A DNA stretch of 64,000 nt, taken from Cupriavidus necator N-1. GTDB lineage: Bacteria > Pseudomonadota > Gammaproteobacteria > Burkholderiales > Burkholderiaceae. A model generated the notes under the pieces. That model did not search any database, had not been told where the DNA came from, and saw only the letters and a program-made list of their open reading frames with translations. The stretch is taken from contig NC_015726.1 of assembly GCF_000219215.1 (NCBI RefSeq), positions 248,001-312,000 on the forward strand. Direction: 5' to 3'. Shown one piece after another: positions 1 to 9,099 of the stretch; positions within the stretch are counted from its first letter, which is position 1; every line of letters starts with the position of its first letter. A program made the position numbers and the translations under genes.

Positions 1-2
1 GC

Positions 3-1247
3 TATGCCCATGCGGCAAAGCACACGCTCAAGATCCTGCAGTGGAACCACTTCGTGCCGGGCTACGACAAGTGGTTCGACGACACCTATGTGAAGGAGTG
101 GGGGCAGAAGAACGACACCGAGGTGGTGGTCGACCACGTCGGCATCCCGGCGCTGGCCACGCGTGCCGCCGCCGAAGTGTCCGCGCAGAAGGGACACGAT
201 CTGTTCATGTTCCTGTCGCCGCCCCCGGTCTACGAGGAGCAGGTGATCGACCATCGCGAACTCTACGAGGAATGCCAGCGCAAGCATGGCAAGCCGATGG
301 AGCTGGCGATCAAGAGTACCTACAACCCGAAGACGAAGAAGTACTTCGGCTTCTCCGACAGCTTCGTGCCGGACCCGATCAACTACCGCAAGGACCTCTG
401 GGACGAGGCCGGCATGAAGCCGCCAGACACCTGGCTGGATGTCCTGGCCGCCGGGCGCAAGATCAAGGCCAAGAGCGGCATCCCGGTCGGCGTGGGGCTG
501 TCCGCGGAACTTGATACCGCGATGGCGATGCGCGCCATCCTGTATGCCTTCGGCGGCTCGGTGCAGGACGACCGGCACACCGTGGTGCTGAACTCGAAGA
601 ACACGATCGAAGCGGTGAAGTTCGTCAAGGCGCTGTACCAGGAGGCCATGGCGCCGGATGTGCTGGCATGGGACCCGTCGTCCAACAACCGCGCCATGCT
701 GGCGGGCAAGATCTCGCTCTGCCTTAACGCCATCTCCATCACCCGCGAGGCCGAGAACAAGAACCTGCCGATCGCGCGCGACATCTGGCTCACGCAGGCG
801 CTGCAGGGGCCGGTGCGGCGCATCGCGCTTGAACACGTGATGGACTGCTACGTGATCTGGAAATTCGCCGAGAACATCGCCGGCGCGAAGAAGTTCCTGG
901 TCGACTATATCGATAACTTCCGGCAGGGCTTCCTGGGCAGCGAGTTCTACAACTTCCCTTGCTTCCCCAGTACCGTGCCAGACCTGCAGAAGCTGATCGC
1001 CGACGACCAGAAAGCCACGCCGCGCGACAAGTACAAGGTGCTCGGCGCGCTGATGAACCAGGCGACCAATGTCGGCTACCCCGGCTACGCCAACGCGGCC
1101 GTCGACGAGATCTTCAATACCTGGGTTCTCAATACCATGTTCGCCAAGGCAGCCACGGGCGACGAGACGCCGGAGAACGCAGTCCGGATCGCCGATGCCG
1201 CGTGCAAGCGCATTTTCTCGAAGTGGCGCGACAAGGGCATGGTGTAG
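3..1247 (+). CDS. ABC transporter extracellular solute-binding protein, 5' partial
   Basis: This is the periplasmic binding component of a carbohydrate-type (CUT1) ABC importer. The frame is open to the window edge, so the signal peptide and first residues are missing. The visible product is a family-1 solute-binding protein, beginning near LKILQWNHFVPGYDKW, a typical first strand of the mature protein. It is followed directly by its ATPase (13 bp gap) and two permeases, all on the same strand. The substrate cannot be read from the sequence; the UgpB/MalE relatives suggest a sugar, polyol or sugar phosphate. The family call is firm. Confidence 0.9.
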   Translation, partial: YAHAAKHTLKILQWNHFVPGYDKWFDDTYVKEWGQKNDTEVVVDHVGIPALATRAAAEVSAQKGHDLFMFLSPPPVYEEQVIDHRELYEECQRKHGKPMELAIKSTYNPKTKKYFGFSDSFVPDPINYRKDLWDEAGMKPPDTWLDVLAAGRKIKAKSGIPVGVGLSAELDTAMAMRAILYAFGGSVQDDRHTVVLNSKNTIEAVKFVKALYQEAMAPDVLAWDPSSNNRAMLAGKISLCLNAISITREAENKNLPIARDIWLTQALQGPVRRIALEHVMDCYVIWKFAENIAGAKKFLVDYIDNFRQGFLGSEFYNFPCFPSTVPDLQKLIADDQKATPRDKYKVLGALMNQATNVGYPGYANAAVDEIFNTWVLNTMFAKAATGDETPENAVRIADAACKRIFSKWRDKGMV

Positions 1248-1260
1248 CTCGCGGCAGGAT

Positions 1261-2289
1261 ATGGCTTCAGTAGAGGTTCGCTCGCTCACCAAGCATTTCG
1301 ACGGTGCCAACGTGGTCGATAACGTCGACCTTGGCGCCCGCGATGCCGAGTTCCTGGTGCTGCTGGGGCCGTCCGGCTCCGGCAAGACCACGCTGCTGCG
1401 CCTGATTGCCGGGCTCGAGACGCCCAGCCACGGCGATATCCTGGTGGACGGCCGCGTCGTCACGGCGCTGCCGCCCAGGCTGCGCAACATGGCGATGGTG
1501 TTCCAGAGCTACGCCCTGTACCCGCACCTGAATGTGTTCGACAACATCGCCTTCCCGCTGCGGGCCAGGCACATGTCGCGCGAGGAGGTCGGGCGCAAGG
1601 TGGACTGGGCCGCGCAATTGTTCGGCATCGGACATCTGCTGCAGCGCAAGCCGCGCCAGCTGTCCGGCGGCGAGCGCCAGCGGGTGGCGCTGGCGCGCGC
1701 GGTGGTGCGCGAGCCGGTGGCGTTCCTGCTCGACGAGCCCTTGTCCAATCTCGACGCCAAGCTGCGGACCTCGGCGCGCGACGAGCTGCAGCGCTTCCAG
1801 CGCCGGCTCGCCATCACCACTGTCTACGTCACGCATGACCAGATCGAGGCGCTGGGCCTGGGCGACCGCATCGCCATCCTCGACCACGGCAGGATTCACC
1901 AGATCGGCACGCCGCAGGAGGTCTATGAACGTCCCGCCGATCTCTTTGTCGCCACCTTTATCGGCTCGCCGCCGATGAACCTGATCGAGGCCGACGGGGT
2001 CGTGACCGGGTTCCGGCCCGAGCATTTCCTGCCGCGCGAAGCCTATCCCGCGGCGGATGCGCTGCGCGCCTTTGCCATGGACGTGACGCGCATCGAGAAC
2101 CTGGGCTCGGACCGCCTGGTGTACGGCAAGCTGGAAGCGCCGCTGCCGCCGGCCAGCGTGGTCTCGCGCATTCCCTGCACGGTGACGGTCCCGATCGAGC
2201 CCGGCGCCGGTCACCGCTTCGTGGTGCGCGAACGCGACCTGCGCCGCTTCGATGCGAAATCCGGGGCCAGCCTGGGGGCCGCGCCGTGA
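1261..2289 (+). CDS. ABC transporter ATP-binding protein (UgpC/MalK type)
   Basis: Cytoplasmic ATPase of the sugar-type importer. The ATG at 1261 follows a GCAGGA-like ribosome site and gives 342 residues; an in-frame upstream extension would overlap the binding-protein gene and is rejected. Visible motifs are Walker A GPSGSGKT (about residues 36-43), Q-loop VFQSYALYP, signature LSGGERQRVALARA, Walker B FLLDEP and the H-loop THDQ. A short TOBE-like C-terminal region follows from about residue 235. Its stop overlaps the permease start (GTGA at 2286-2289), so the two are translationally coupled. At 342 residues it is slightly shorter than MalK or UgpC. Confidence 0.93.
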   Translation: MASVEVRSLTKHFDGANVVDNVDLGARDAEFLVLLGPSGSGKTTLLRLIAGLETPSHGDILVDGRVVTALPPRLRNMAMVFQSYALYPHLNVFDNIAFPLRARHMSREEVGRKVDWAAQLFGIGHLLQRKPRQLSGGERQRVALARAVVREPVAFLLDEPLSNLDAKLRTSARDELQRFQRRLAITTVYVTHDQIEALGLGDRIAILDHGRIHQIGTPQEVYERPADLFVATFIGSPPMNLIEADGVVTGFRPEHFLPREAYPAADALRAFAMDVTRIENLGSDRLVYGKLEAPLPPASVVSRIPCTVTVPIEPGAGHRFVVRERDLRRFDAKSGASLGAAP

Positions 2290-3233
2290 CGCCGCTGCAT
2301 ATCGCCACCGGGCAGCCCGCGCAGGACCAGGCGCGCCAGCCCGCGCAGCGCCTGGCCGACGACGACCGCTGGCTCGGCCGCGCCATGCTGGCCCCGGCGG
2401 TGATCTACATCGCGCTGCTGGTCGGCTTTCCGTTCATGCTGTCGATCTACTACAGCCTCTCCGATGCCACGGTGGGCAGCCAGGTGCTGCACTTCGTCGG
2501 CCTGGAGAACTTCCGGCGCGTGCTGGAAAGCAATACGTTCTGGCGTTCGCTGCGCAACGCGCTGGTCTTCACGCTGGTGTCGCAGGTGCTGGTGGTGGTG
2601 CTGGCCAAGATGCTGGCAATGGCCCTGTACCAGGACTTCCGCGGCAAATGGCTGGTGCGCCTGCTGATCCTGCTGCCGTGGGTGGCGCCGATCTCGCTCG
2701 GCACCATCGGCTGGCTGTGGATCTTCGATCCGGTCTACAGCATCATCAACTGGACCCTGGCCGCCGTCGGCGTGCTGGGGCCGCGCAACTGGCCGGTGTG
2801 GCTGGGCCAGCCGGAGCTGGCGATGGCCTCGGTCATCGTGGTGGATGTCTGGCGCCTGCTGCCGCTGGCCACGGTGATCATCCTCGCCGGCCTGAGCGGC
2901 ATCCCGCAGGACATCCACGACGCCGCCGCCATGGATGGCGCCGGCTTCTGGCGGCACCTGTTCCTCATTAACCTTCCGTTGGTGATGCCCATCATGCTGG
3001 TGGCGCTCCTGTTCGGCATCGTCTTCACCTTCACCGACATGATCATCATCTACGTGCTGACCCGCGGCGGGCCGTACGACACCACCCAGGTGCTGGCCAG
3101 CCTGGCCTTCTTCACCGGCATCCAGGGCGGTGACCTGGCGGAAGGGGCCGCCATCTCGCTGTTCCTGTTCCCGGTGCTGGTGGCGGTCGTGATTGTGCTG
3201 CTGACCGTGGCGCGCCGCGCGGAGGTGACCTGA
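2286..3233 (+). CDS. Sugar ABC transporter permease (UgpA/MalF type)
   Basis: Inner-membrane permease of the importer, 315 residues, starting with GTG inside the stop of the ATPase gene. The protein begins with a polar stretch of about 35 residues and then shows six hydrophobic segments. The EAA loop that contacts the ATPase reads DIHDAAAMDGAGFW, followed by LINLP. It pairs with the permease that starts one base after its stop codon. A heterodimeric permease of CUT1 type is the straightforward reading. Confidence 0.9.
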   Translation: MTPLHIATGQPAQDQARQPAQRLADDDRWLGRAMLAPAVIYIALLVGFPFMLSIYYSLSDATVGSQVLHFVGLENFRRVLESNTFWRSLRNALVFTLVSQVLVVVLAKMLAMALYQDFRGKWLVRLLILLPWVAPISLGTIGWLWIFDPVYSIINWTLAAVGVLGPRNWPVWLGQPELAMASVIVVDVWRLLPLATVIILAGLSGIPQDIHDAAAMDGAGFWRHLFLINLPLVMPIMLVALLFGIVFTFTDMIIIYVLTRGGPYDTTQVLASLAFFTGIQGGDLAEGAAISLFLFPVLVAVVIVLLTVARRAEVT

Positions 3234-3234
3234 A

Positions 3235-4089
3235 ATGCGCGCCGCTGCCATCACTTACCGGCGCTGGGCTGCGCGCGGTGCCCACTTCGGCCTGCTTGCC
3301 GCCTTCGTGGCGTTCTGCGCGTTTCCCTTCTACTGGATGCTGATCACGACCTTCAAGGATGTGCACGACCTGATCAACACCGCCAACAACCCGTTCCTGT
3401 TCAACCTGCCGCCGACGATGGAGAACCTGCGGATCCTGTTCGGCGAGACCCGCTATCTGCGCTGGGTGCTCAATACCCTGGTCGTGGCAGTGGGCGTGGT
3501 GCTGATCACGCTGCTGCTGGCCGTGCCCGCTGGCTACAGCCTGGCCCGGCTGTCGGGCCGCTGGGGCCGGCAGTGGGCCATCGGCATTTTCCTGACCTAC
3601 CTGATTCCGCCAACCATCCTGTTCATCCCGTTCTCGCGCATCATCGGCTCACTCGGACTGCAGGATTCGCTCTGGTCGCTGGTGCTGGTGTATCCCAGCT
3701 TCACGGTGCCGTTCTGCAGCTGGCTGATGATGGGGTTCTTCAAGGCGGTGCCGCGCGACATCGAGGAAGCCGCGATGATGGACGGCCTGAGCCGCTTCGG
3801 CGCGTTCCTGAAGGTGGTGGTGCCGCTGTCGTCGAGCGGGATACTGACCGTGGTTATCTTCAGCGCGACGCTGGCGATGCAGGAGTTCGTCTATGCGCTG
3901 ACCTTTATCACCAGTTCGTCGCAGTACACGGTGAGCGTCGGCGTGCCGACCTTCCTGGTGCGGGGCGATGTCTATTTCTGGGGTTCGCTGATGGGCGCCT
4001 GCCTGATCGTCAGCGTACCGGTGGCTGCGCTCTACAACAGTTTCCTTGACCGCTTCGTCGCCGGGTTTACCGTCGGCGCGATCAAGTGA
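3235..4089 (+). CDS. Sugar ABC transporter permease (UgpE/MalG type)
   Basis: Second inner-membrane permease, 284 residues. The ATG lies one base after the stop of the first permease. It has six membrane segments and the EAA loop DIEEAAMMDGLSRFGAF followed by VVPLS, the typical MalG-side version. It is the last gene of the ABC operon; the next gene downstream (DUF2905) points toward it. No regulator or sugar enzyme is visible in the window to identify the substrate; these may lie upstream of the window. Confidence 0.9.
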   Translation: MRAAAITYRRWAARGAHFGLLAAFVAFCAFPFYWMLITTFKDVHDLINTANNPFLFNLPPTMENLRILFGETRYLRWVLNTLVVAVGVVLITLLLAVPAGYSLARLSGRWGRQWAIGIFLTYLIPPTILFIPFSRIIGSLGLQDSLWSLVLVYPSFTVPFCSWLMMGFFKAVPRDIEEAAMMDGLSRFGAFLKVVVPLSSSGILTVVIFSATLAMQEFVYALTFITSSSQYTVSVGVPTFLVRGDVYFWGSLMGACLIVSVPVAALYNSFLDRFVAGFTVGAIK

Positions 4090-4098
4090 TCAGGTGGA

Positions 4099-4293
4099 CT
4101 AAAGCAGCTTGCCGATCACCAGCGCCACCATCGACAGCAGGATCGTCGAAGCAAACGGCAGTACAAACTCGCGCCCGAACAGCCGGAAGCGCACATCTCC
4201 GGGCAGCCGTCCCAGTCCGACCTTCTGCAGCCACGGCAGCGCCGCGGACAGGATGATCACGCTCAGGAAAATCGTCAGGGTCCAGCGCAGCAT
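4099..4293 (-). CDS. DUF2905 family small membrane protein
   Basis: A 64-residue protein beginning MLRWTLTIFLSVIILS with two hydrophobic segments flanking the conserved loop LGRLPGDVRF, the hallmark of DUF2905. The ATG at 4293 is preceded by a GGAG ribosome site; an upstream in-frame extension overlaps the neighbouring gene and is not needed. It lies just downstream of the MidA-like methyltransferase on the same strand (17 bp gap) and so is probably co-transcribed. The function of the family is unknown. Confidence 0.85.
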   Translation of the reverse strand: MLRWTLTIFLSVIILSAALPWLQKVGLGRLPGDVRFRLFGREFVLPFASTILLSMVALVIGKLL

Positions 4294-4309
4294 GGGGGCT
4301 CCGGTGCCG

Positions 4310-5497
4310 TTACAGGGTATGGCAGCGGTCGCCGCGGGCAAAGCCGTCCATCGGTTCGCTGTCGTCCAGGGCGCGCGTGAGCGCGATTACCTTGAACAGC
4401 TCGCCCATCTCGGCTTCTGACAACAGCTTCTGCACCGCATTGGCCTGCGGCAGGAAGGCGCGCGCGTCGGACGGGTCCAGCGCCATCAGCAGCTCGGTGA
4501 TGCCTGCATTCATCAGGAAGCGCGCCTGCGAGGCAAAGCCCGCCACGGTCAGTCCCGCATCCACCGCGGCGAGCGCAATGCCGCTGAAATTCACGTGGGC
4601 GGTGATGTCCTGCAGGCCCGGGTACAGGAACGGGTCCGGGTGCGCATGATGGCGGTAGTGGCACATCAGCGTGCCGCCGGCGCGCTGCGGGTGGTAGTAC
4701 TCGCCCGCCGGGAAGCCGTAGTCGATAAAGAAGGCCGCGCCGCGCGCCAGCATGGCGCCGACCGCGCGGGTAAAGCCCTCGGCTTCGGCATGGGTCTCGG
4801 TGACGAGGTCGTGGTCGCCGGGGATGTCGCGCAGGGCCTCGGGCACGTCGGCATCGGCCAGCGGGCGGTCCTCGAAGCGGAAGGCGGATGTGGCATCGTC
4901 GCCGCGCACTACGCCGCGCTCATGCCAGCGGCTGCCGCTACGTGCGTAGAGTTGTACCGGCATCGCATCGAGCACTTCATTGCCGACGATCACGCCTTCA
5001 AAGCTGGCAGGCAGCGTATCGAGCCAGGTGACGCGGTCCGCCAGGTGCGGCGCGCGCTGCGCCAGCGTGGCCTGCTGGCGCGCGCGCAGTTCGCCCGACA
5101 GCTCGACGATGGCGTAGGTGTCCGGCAACTGGCCTTCCTGCTCCAGCCCCAGCAGCAGGTCCGCCGCCAGCCGGCCGGTGCCGGCGCCGAATTCCAGCAT
5201 GCGCGGCAATCCCTGCGCCAGCAGCGGCGCGAACTGGCGCGCCAGCGTACGCGCGAAAAAGGGGCTCAGCTCCGGGGCGGTGATGAAGTCGCTGCCGTCG
5301 CGGGCATCGCGCCCGAACTTGGCCGAACCGCCGCTGTAATAGCCCAGGCCGGGCGCGTACAACGCCAGCGCCATATAGCGGTCAAAACCGATCCAGCCGC
5401 CGGCCGCGTCGATGGATTCGCCAATGCGGGCCGTAAGGGTATCGGACGCGGCCTGCGCGTCGGCGGGGGGAAGGGGTAAACTAGCGGCTTTCTGCAT
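4310..5497 (-). CDS. SAM-dependent methyltransferase, MidA/NDUFAF7 family
   Basis: A 395-residue class I SAM-dependent methyltransferase of the MidA family (COG1565). Eukaryotic relatives methylate an arginine of a complex I subunit; the bacterial substrate is not settled. The N-terminal part contains YMALALYAPGLGYYSGG and FITAPELSPFFAR, typical of the family, followed by the SAM-binding glycine loop EFGAGTGRL near residues 102-110 and the NEVLDAMPV motif. The ATG at 5497 is chosen because further upstream the frame runs antisense through the divergent SDR gene. The start codons of the two divergent genes are only 15 bp apart. Confidence 0.9.
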   Translation of the reverse strand: MQKAASLPLPPADAQAASDTLTARIGESIDAAGGWIGFDRYMALALYAPGLGYYSGGSAKFGRDARDGSDFITAPELSPFFARTLARQFAPLLAQGLPRMLEFGAGTGRLAADLLLGLEQEGQLPDTYAIVELSGELRARQQATLAQRAPHLADRVTWLDTLPASFEGVIVGNEVLDAMPVQLYARSGSRWHERGVVRGDDATSAFRFEDRPLADADVPEALRDIPGDHDLVTETHAEAEGFTRAVGAMLARGAAFFIDYGFPAGEYYHPQRAGGTLMCHYRHHAHPDPFLYPGLQDITAHVNFSGIALAAVDAGLTVAGFASQARFLMNAGITELLMALDPSDARAFLPQANAVQKLLSEAEMGELFKVIALTRALDDSEPMDGFARGDRCHTL

Positions 5498-5512
5498 CCT
5501 GCGATTGTAGCA

Positions 5513-6367
5513 ATGCCCGCATCCAAGACTCCTGCCAGCCAGACCGGTGACCAGACCCATAGCCAGACTGGTAGCCAGCGCGCCACCGCCCGCGGCGTGG
5601 CGCTGGTGACCGGCGGCGCGCGCCGCCTGGGCCGCGCCATCGCGCTTGAACTGGCGGCGCAGGGCTGGGACGTGGCCGTGCACTGCCATCGCTCGGTGGA
5701 CGAGGCCGAAGCCCTGGCCGCGCAGATCCGCGCGCTGGGCCGCCGTGCCGCGGTGCTGCGCGCCGACCTGGCCGACGAAGCCGCCACCGGCCGCCTGGTG
5801 GCGGACTGCACCGCCGCGCTGGGCGTGCCTACTTGCCTGGTCAACAACGCTTCGCTGTTCCAGTACGATGTGGCGACCAGCTTCTCATATGCGTCGCTGG
5901 ATACGCATATGCGCACCAACGTGGCGGCGCCGCTGCTGCTCGCGCGCGAACTGCACAAGGCGCTGGGCGCCGCTGCCGGCAACGACAAGGTCATCGAGCC
6001 GCGCGGCGTGGTGATCAACCTGCTGGACCAGAAGCTGGACAACCTGAACCCGGACTTCCTGTCGTACACGCTGTCCAAGGCGGCGCTGCAGACCGCCACG
6101 GTGCAGCTGGCCCAGGCGCTGGCGCCGCGCCTGCGCGTGGTGGGCGTGGCCCCCGGCATCACGCTGGTGTCGGGCGAGCAGTCCGAGCAGAGCTTCCGCC
6201 GCGCACATCGCGTGACGCCGCTGGGCCAGTCGTCCACGCCCGAGGATATCGCCCAGGCGGTGGCCTACCTGGCGCAGGCGCGCGCCGTGACGGGCACCAC
6301 GCTGTACGTGGACGGCGGCCAGCACCTGATGCCGCTGGCGCGCGACGTGATGTTCCTGACCGAGTAA
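5513..6367 (+). CDS. SDR oxidoreductase, pteridine-reductase-like
   Basis: A 284-residue short-chain dehydrogenase/reductase. The Rossmann motif is TGGARRLG (residues 33-40), the NNAS motif is at 111-114, and the catalytic pair is Y185xxxK189. At the position where classical SDRs carry a catalytic serine there is an aspartate (D172, 13 residues before the tyrosine), the arrangement of pteridine reductases such as PTR1 and FolM. Together with folB directly downstream, this points to reduction of dihydropterin or dihydromonapterin rather than a generic alcohol. The N-terminal 25 residues are polar and Thr/Gln-rich. A terminator-like hairpin separates it from folB. Confidence 0.85.
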   Translation: MPASKTPASQTGDQTHSQTGSQRATARGVALVTGGARRLGRAIALELAAQGWDVAVHCHRSVDEAEALAAQIRALGRRAAVLRADLADEAATGRLVADCTAALGVPTCLVNNASLFQYDVATSFSYASLDTHMRTNVAAPLLLARELHKALGAAAGNDKVIEPRGVVINLLDQKLDNLNPDFLSYTLSKAALQTATVQLAQALAPRLRVVGVAPGITLVSGEQSEQSFRRAHRVTPLGQSSTPEDIAQAVAYLAQARAVTGTTLYVDGGQHLMPLARDVMFLTE

Positions 6368-6405
6368 GCTGGAAGCCAGCAACCGAATACCGTAGTGCCT
6401 GATGT

Positions 6406-6435
6406 GCCGCGTCCGCCGGGCGCGGCTTCCTTTTT
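6406..6435 (+). terminator. Hairpin terminator after the SDR gene
   Basis: Arms GCCGCG (6406-6411) and CGCGGC (6421-6426) are followed by TTCC and five T residues. The hairpin sits between the SDR stop and the folB start, so folB probably has its own promoter or depends on read-through. Confidence 0.55.
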
Positions 6436-6453
6436 CCCCTCAGCAGCCCGCTC

Positions 6454-6855
6454 ATGACCATGCTCGCCGCCCTTTCCCACCCCAGCCTGCAAGACTGCCG
6501 ACGCATGTTCCTGCGCAACTACGAAGTGCAGATCAATATCGGCGTGCACGAATTCGAGAAGAAGGGCGAGCAGCGGGTGCTGATCAATATCGACCTGTTC
6601 GTGCCGCTGGCGCAGAGCACCCCGCAGGCCGACAAGCTCGATGAAGTGGTCGACTACGACTTCATGCGCAACACCGTGGCCGAGCGCATGGCGCAGGGCC
6701 ACGTGCACTTGCAGGAAACCTTGTGCGACGACGTCGCGCGCGCGATGCTGAAGCATCCCAAGGTGCGCGCGGTGCGCGTCTCGACCGAGAAGCCCGACGT
6801 CTACCCGGACTGCGATTCGGTCGGGGTCGAGGTCTTCCATATCAAGCAGGCCTGA
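6454..6855 (+). CDS. folB: Dihydroneopterin aldolase
   Basis: A 133-residue FolB, which cleaves 7,8-dihydroneopterin to 6-hydroxymethyl-dihydropterin and glycolaldehyde in folate synthesis. The motif INIGVHEFEKKGEQ carries the conserved glutamate. The catalytic lysine is in STEKPDVYPDCDS (K113) and a conserved tyrosine is in VDYDFM (Y68). An alternative ATG lies two codons downstream. The pteridine-reductase-like gene directly upstream fits a pterin theme. Length agrees with the family, with about 15 extra N-terminal residues. Confidence 0.93.
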   Translation: MTMLAALSHPSLQDCRRMFLRNYEVQINIGVHEFEKKGEQRVLINIDLFVPLAQSTPQADKLDEVVDYDFMRNTVAERMAQGHVHLQETLCDDVARAMLKHPKVRAVRVSTEKPDVYPDCDSVGVEVFHIKQA

Positions 6856-6964
6856 GCCGCGGTTCCACTGGCGCCAGCACCGTGCGGGCGCCTAAAGTAA
6901 AATGTTGCCCCTTCGCGCCGCGCCGGCCATTCCATCCGGCGGGCGCCACGCAACAGGATGCTCC

Positions 6965-7909
6965 ATGAGCCACTCGAACAACTTCTACCGCCTCGAGACG
7001 AGGCTGCAATCGCAAACCGGCAAGGCCATCGGTGACTTCGGCATGATCGAGGACGGCGATACCGTGCTGGTCTGCATGAGTGGCGGCAAGGACTCGTACA
7101 CCATGCTGTCTGTCCTGATGGCGCTGCAGAAGCGCGCGCCGATCCAGTTCAAGCTGATCGCGATGAACCTGGACCAGAAGCAGCCCGGCTTCCCGGAACA
7201 CATCCTGCCGGAGTACCTGAAATCGGTCGGCGTGGAATATGTGATCGTCGAGGCGGATACCTACTCGATCGTCAAGGAGAAGGTGCCCGAGGGCAAGACC
7301 ACCTGCTCGCTGTGCTCGCGCCTGCGCCGCGGCGTGATCTACCGTACCGCCAAGGAGCTGGGCGCCAACAAGATCGCGCTGGGCCACCACCGCGACGACA
7401 TCGTCCAGACCTTCTTCCTGAACATGTTCTTCGGCGGCAAGATGAAGGCGATGCCGCCCAAGCTGTCGACCGACGATGGCCAGCACATCGTGATCCGCCC
7501 GCTGGCGTACTGCTCGGAGAAGGACATCGCGTCGTACGCGCGCGCCATGGAATTCCCGATCATCCCGTGCAACCTGTGCGGCTCGCAGGAAAACCTGCAG
7601 CGCAAGAAGGTCAGCGAGATGCTGCAGGACTGGGAGCGCCAGAACCCGGGCCGTATCGACAATATCTTCTCGGCGCTGCGCAACGTGGTGCCGTCGCACT
7701 TGGCCGATACCGACCTGTTCCCGTTCACCGGGCTGGCCACTGGGCTGGCCAAGGTGGATGAAGCGTCACTGTTCGGCGAAACCACCTTCCAGCAGCAGCC
7801 GCTGATGTTTGCCGGCAACGTGGAAGAGAACCGGATGGAGTTCGTGCGCTTCGAGCGCCCGCCCGCGGCTGCCGCGGCACCGGCGGCTGAGCAGGCCGGC
7901 ACGCAGTAA
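6965..7909 (+). CDS. ttcA: tRNA 2-thiocytidine(32) synthetase TtcA
   Basis: A 314-residue Fe-S-dependent ATPase that thiolates cytidine 32 of tRNA. It shows the PP-loop SGGKDS (residues 39-44), the first cysteine pair C114-x-x-C117 (CSLC) and the second pair C202-x-x-C205 (CNLC), which bind the cluster and sulfur. The ATG at 6965 follows GGATGCTCC and gives the usual N-terminus; an upstream in-frame extension has no family similarity. The C-terminus carries a non-conserved Ala-rich tail. A strong inverted repeat follows the stop. Confidence 0.95.
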   Translation: MSHSNNFYRLETRLQSQTGKAIGDFGMIEDGDTVLVCMSGGKDSYTMLSVLMALQKRAPIQFKLIAMNLDQKQPGFPEHILPEYLKSVGVEYVIVEADTYSIVKEKVPEGKTTCSLCSRLRRGVIYRTAKELGANKIALGHHRDDIVQTFFLNMFFGGKMKAMPPKLSTDDGQHIVIRPLAYCSEKDIASYARAMEFPIIPCNLCGSQENLQRKKVSEMLQDWERQNPGRIDNIFSALRNVVPSHLADTDLFPFTGLATGLAKVDEASLFGETTFQQQPLMFAGNVEENRMEFVRFERPPAAAAAPAAEQAGTQ

Positions 7910-7922
7910 GACTGCCCCGCCT

Positions 7923-7960
7923 GTTTTCTCCCTCTTCCGCAAGCGGGAGAGGGAGAAAAC
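7923..7960. terminator. 18-bp inverted repeat between convergent genes (dispersed palindrome family)
   Basis: Arms 7923-7940 and 7943-7960 are complementary over 18 positions with one G-U wobble and a 2-nt AA centre. The core TTCCGC-AA-GCGGGAGAGGGAG resembles the palindromes at 53276 and 55641. It lies between ttcA and the convergent DUF6279 gene, so it probably acts as a two-way terminator. The outer A/T residues provide a T-tract in either direction. Confidence 0.65.
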
Positions 7961-7981
7961 AATCGGCATTTTTCAATTGCC

Positions 7982-8914
7982 CTAATTCGCAGCCGCCGCC
8001 CGCACCGGGGCGTTTGCCTTATCGCGCATCAATGCATGCGTGTCGTCGATCCATTTCTGGAACCGGTCTTGCGCATGCGCCTTCTGCTGCGGCGTGGTCA
8101 TGTTGGCGATGGCCACGGTCAGCGCGATGCCTGCGTTGTCACTGGCTTCATGGCTGGCGGCAAGCCTGGCTGGCGGGTTCTGCCAGTATTCGCGGAAGCG
8201 GTGCAGCACGTCTATCACCTGTGCCTTGGGTGGCTGCGTGGCCTGCACGTAGCGCACCATCTTGAGCCATTCCTGCTGCCGGGCGACGCGCTCGGCGTAG
8301 CGCGCCTCGGCATTCTGCACCACCGGGCCTATCCTGGCGCGGATGGCCTTTTCCTGATCGCTGGAGAAGTTGCCGTAGACCAGCCGCGCGTACTCCATCA
8401 CCTTGTCATAGCGCGCTTCCTCGCGCTCGGCAGGGTTGGGATTCAGGAATTTCTTGCGGTACTTGGCATTGCCCTCGCCAAATTTCTTCTCCATGCGGCC
8501 GATCTGCTCAGGCGTCAGCGTCAGCAACAGGTCGGCGAGGTCGGGCATCGCTTGTTCGAAGGACTTGCGCGCCAGTTGCTGCGAGGCGTCCTGGAAGTGC
8601 TCGACCGTGGCCGGTGTCACCGGTTGGCGCACCTCGGCCTTGGCCTGTTGCAGCAAGGTGGCGATTTCCGGCAATTGCGCCTTGCGATGCCAGGCAAAAA
8701 AGCGCGCAATGGCCTCGCGCGTGAGCGGCTCCTGGGCTGTGGTGACATCGACGTAGTTGTCGATCCACCAGTAGGCCAGGTGGTCACCCTGCTGGTATCC
8801 CAGCTTCATGGCGCTGCAGGCGCACAAGGCCGCGGCGCCCAGAATCGCGAAAATCCGCCGGGCCCAGCAATTGTGAAATTCAGAAACGGCGGCCCGATGC
8901 GCAGAAACCGCCAT
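7982..8914 (-). CDS. DUF6279 family lipoprotein
   Basis: About 310 residues of a secreted, charged, helix-rich protein that I match to DUF6279. From the ATG at 8914 the N-terminus is a basic stretch followed by a hydrophobic segment and the lipobox LCAC, making C33 the lipidated residue. An ATG six codons upstream (8932) is an alternative; neither has a clear ribosome site, and longer extensions would run antisense into the glmU promoter region. The remainder is rich in Gln, Arg and Lys, with RFFAWHRKAQLPEI as a family-like segment. Role unknown; probably outer-membrane anchored. Confidence 0.75.
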   Translation of the reverse strand: MAVSAHRAAVSEFHNCWARRIFAILGAAALCACSAMKLGYQQGDHLAYWWIDNYVDVTTAQEPLTREAIARFFAWHRKAQLPEIATLLQQAKAEVRQPVTPATVEHFQDASQQLARKSFEQAMPDLADLLLTLTPEQIGRMEKKFGEGNAKYRKKFLNPNPAEREEARYDKVMEYARLVYGNFSSDQEKAIRARIGPVVQNAEARYAERVARQQEWLKMVRYVQATQPPKAQVIDVLHRFREYWQNPPARLAASHEASDNAGIALTVAIANMTTPQQKAHAQDRFQKWIDDTHALMRDKANAPVRAAAAN

Positions 8915-9099
8915 GTTAAAATCGGCGCGCATCGATGCCGGCCTGCCCAGGTGGCCGCCAGCCAAGTCCTGGCAAGGGTTTGCGGGGTTATGCGCAGGCC
9001 TGGCCGCACGTTTTCGCCAAACCTGGCGGCGCAGTCCGCCAAACACCCGGCTGGCGTTTTCAAGAATATTTTCGGACACACTCACTTAGGGGTCTCCTT

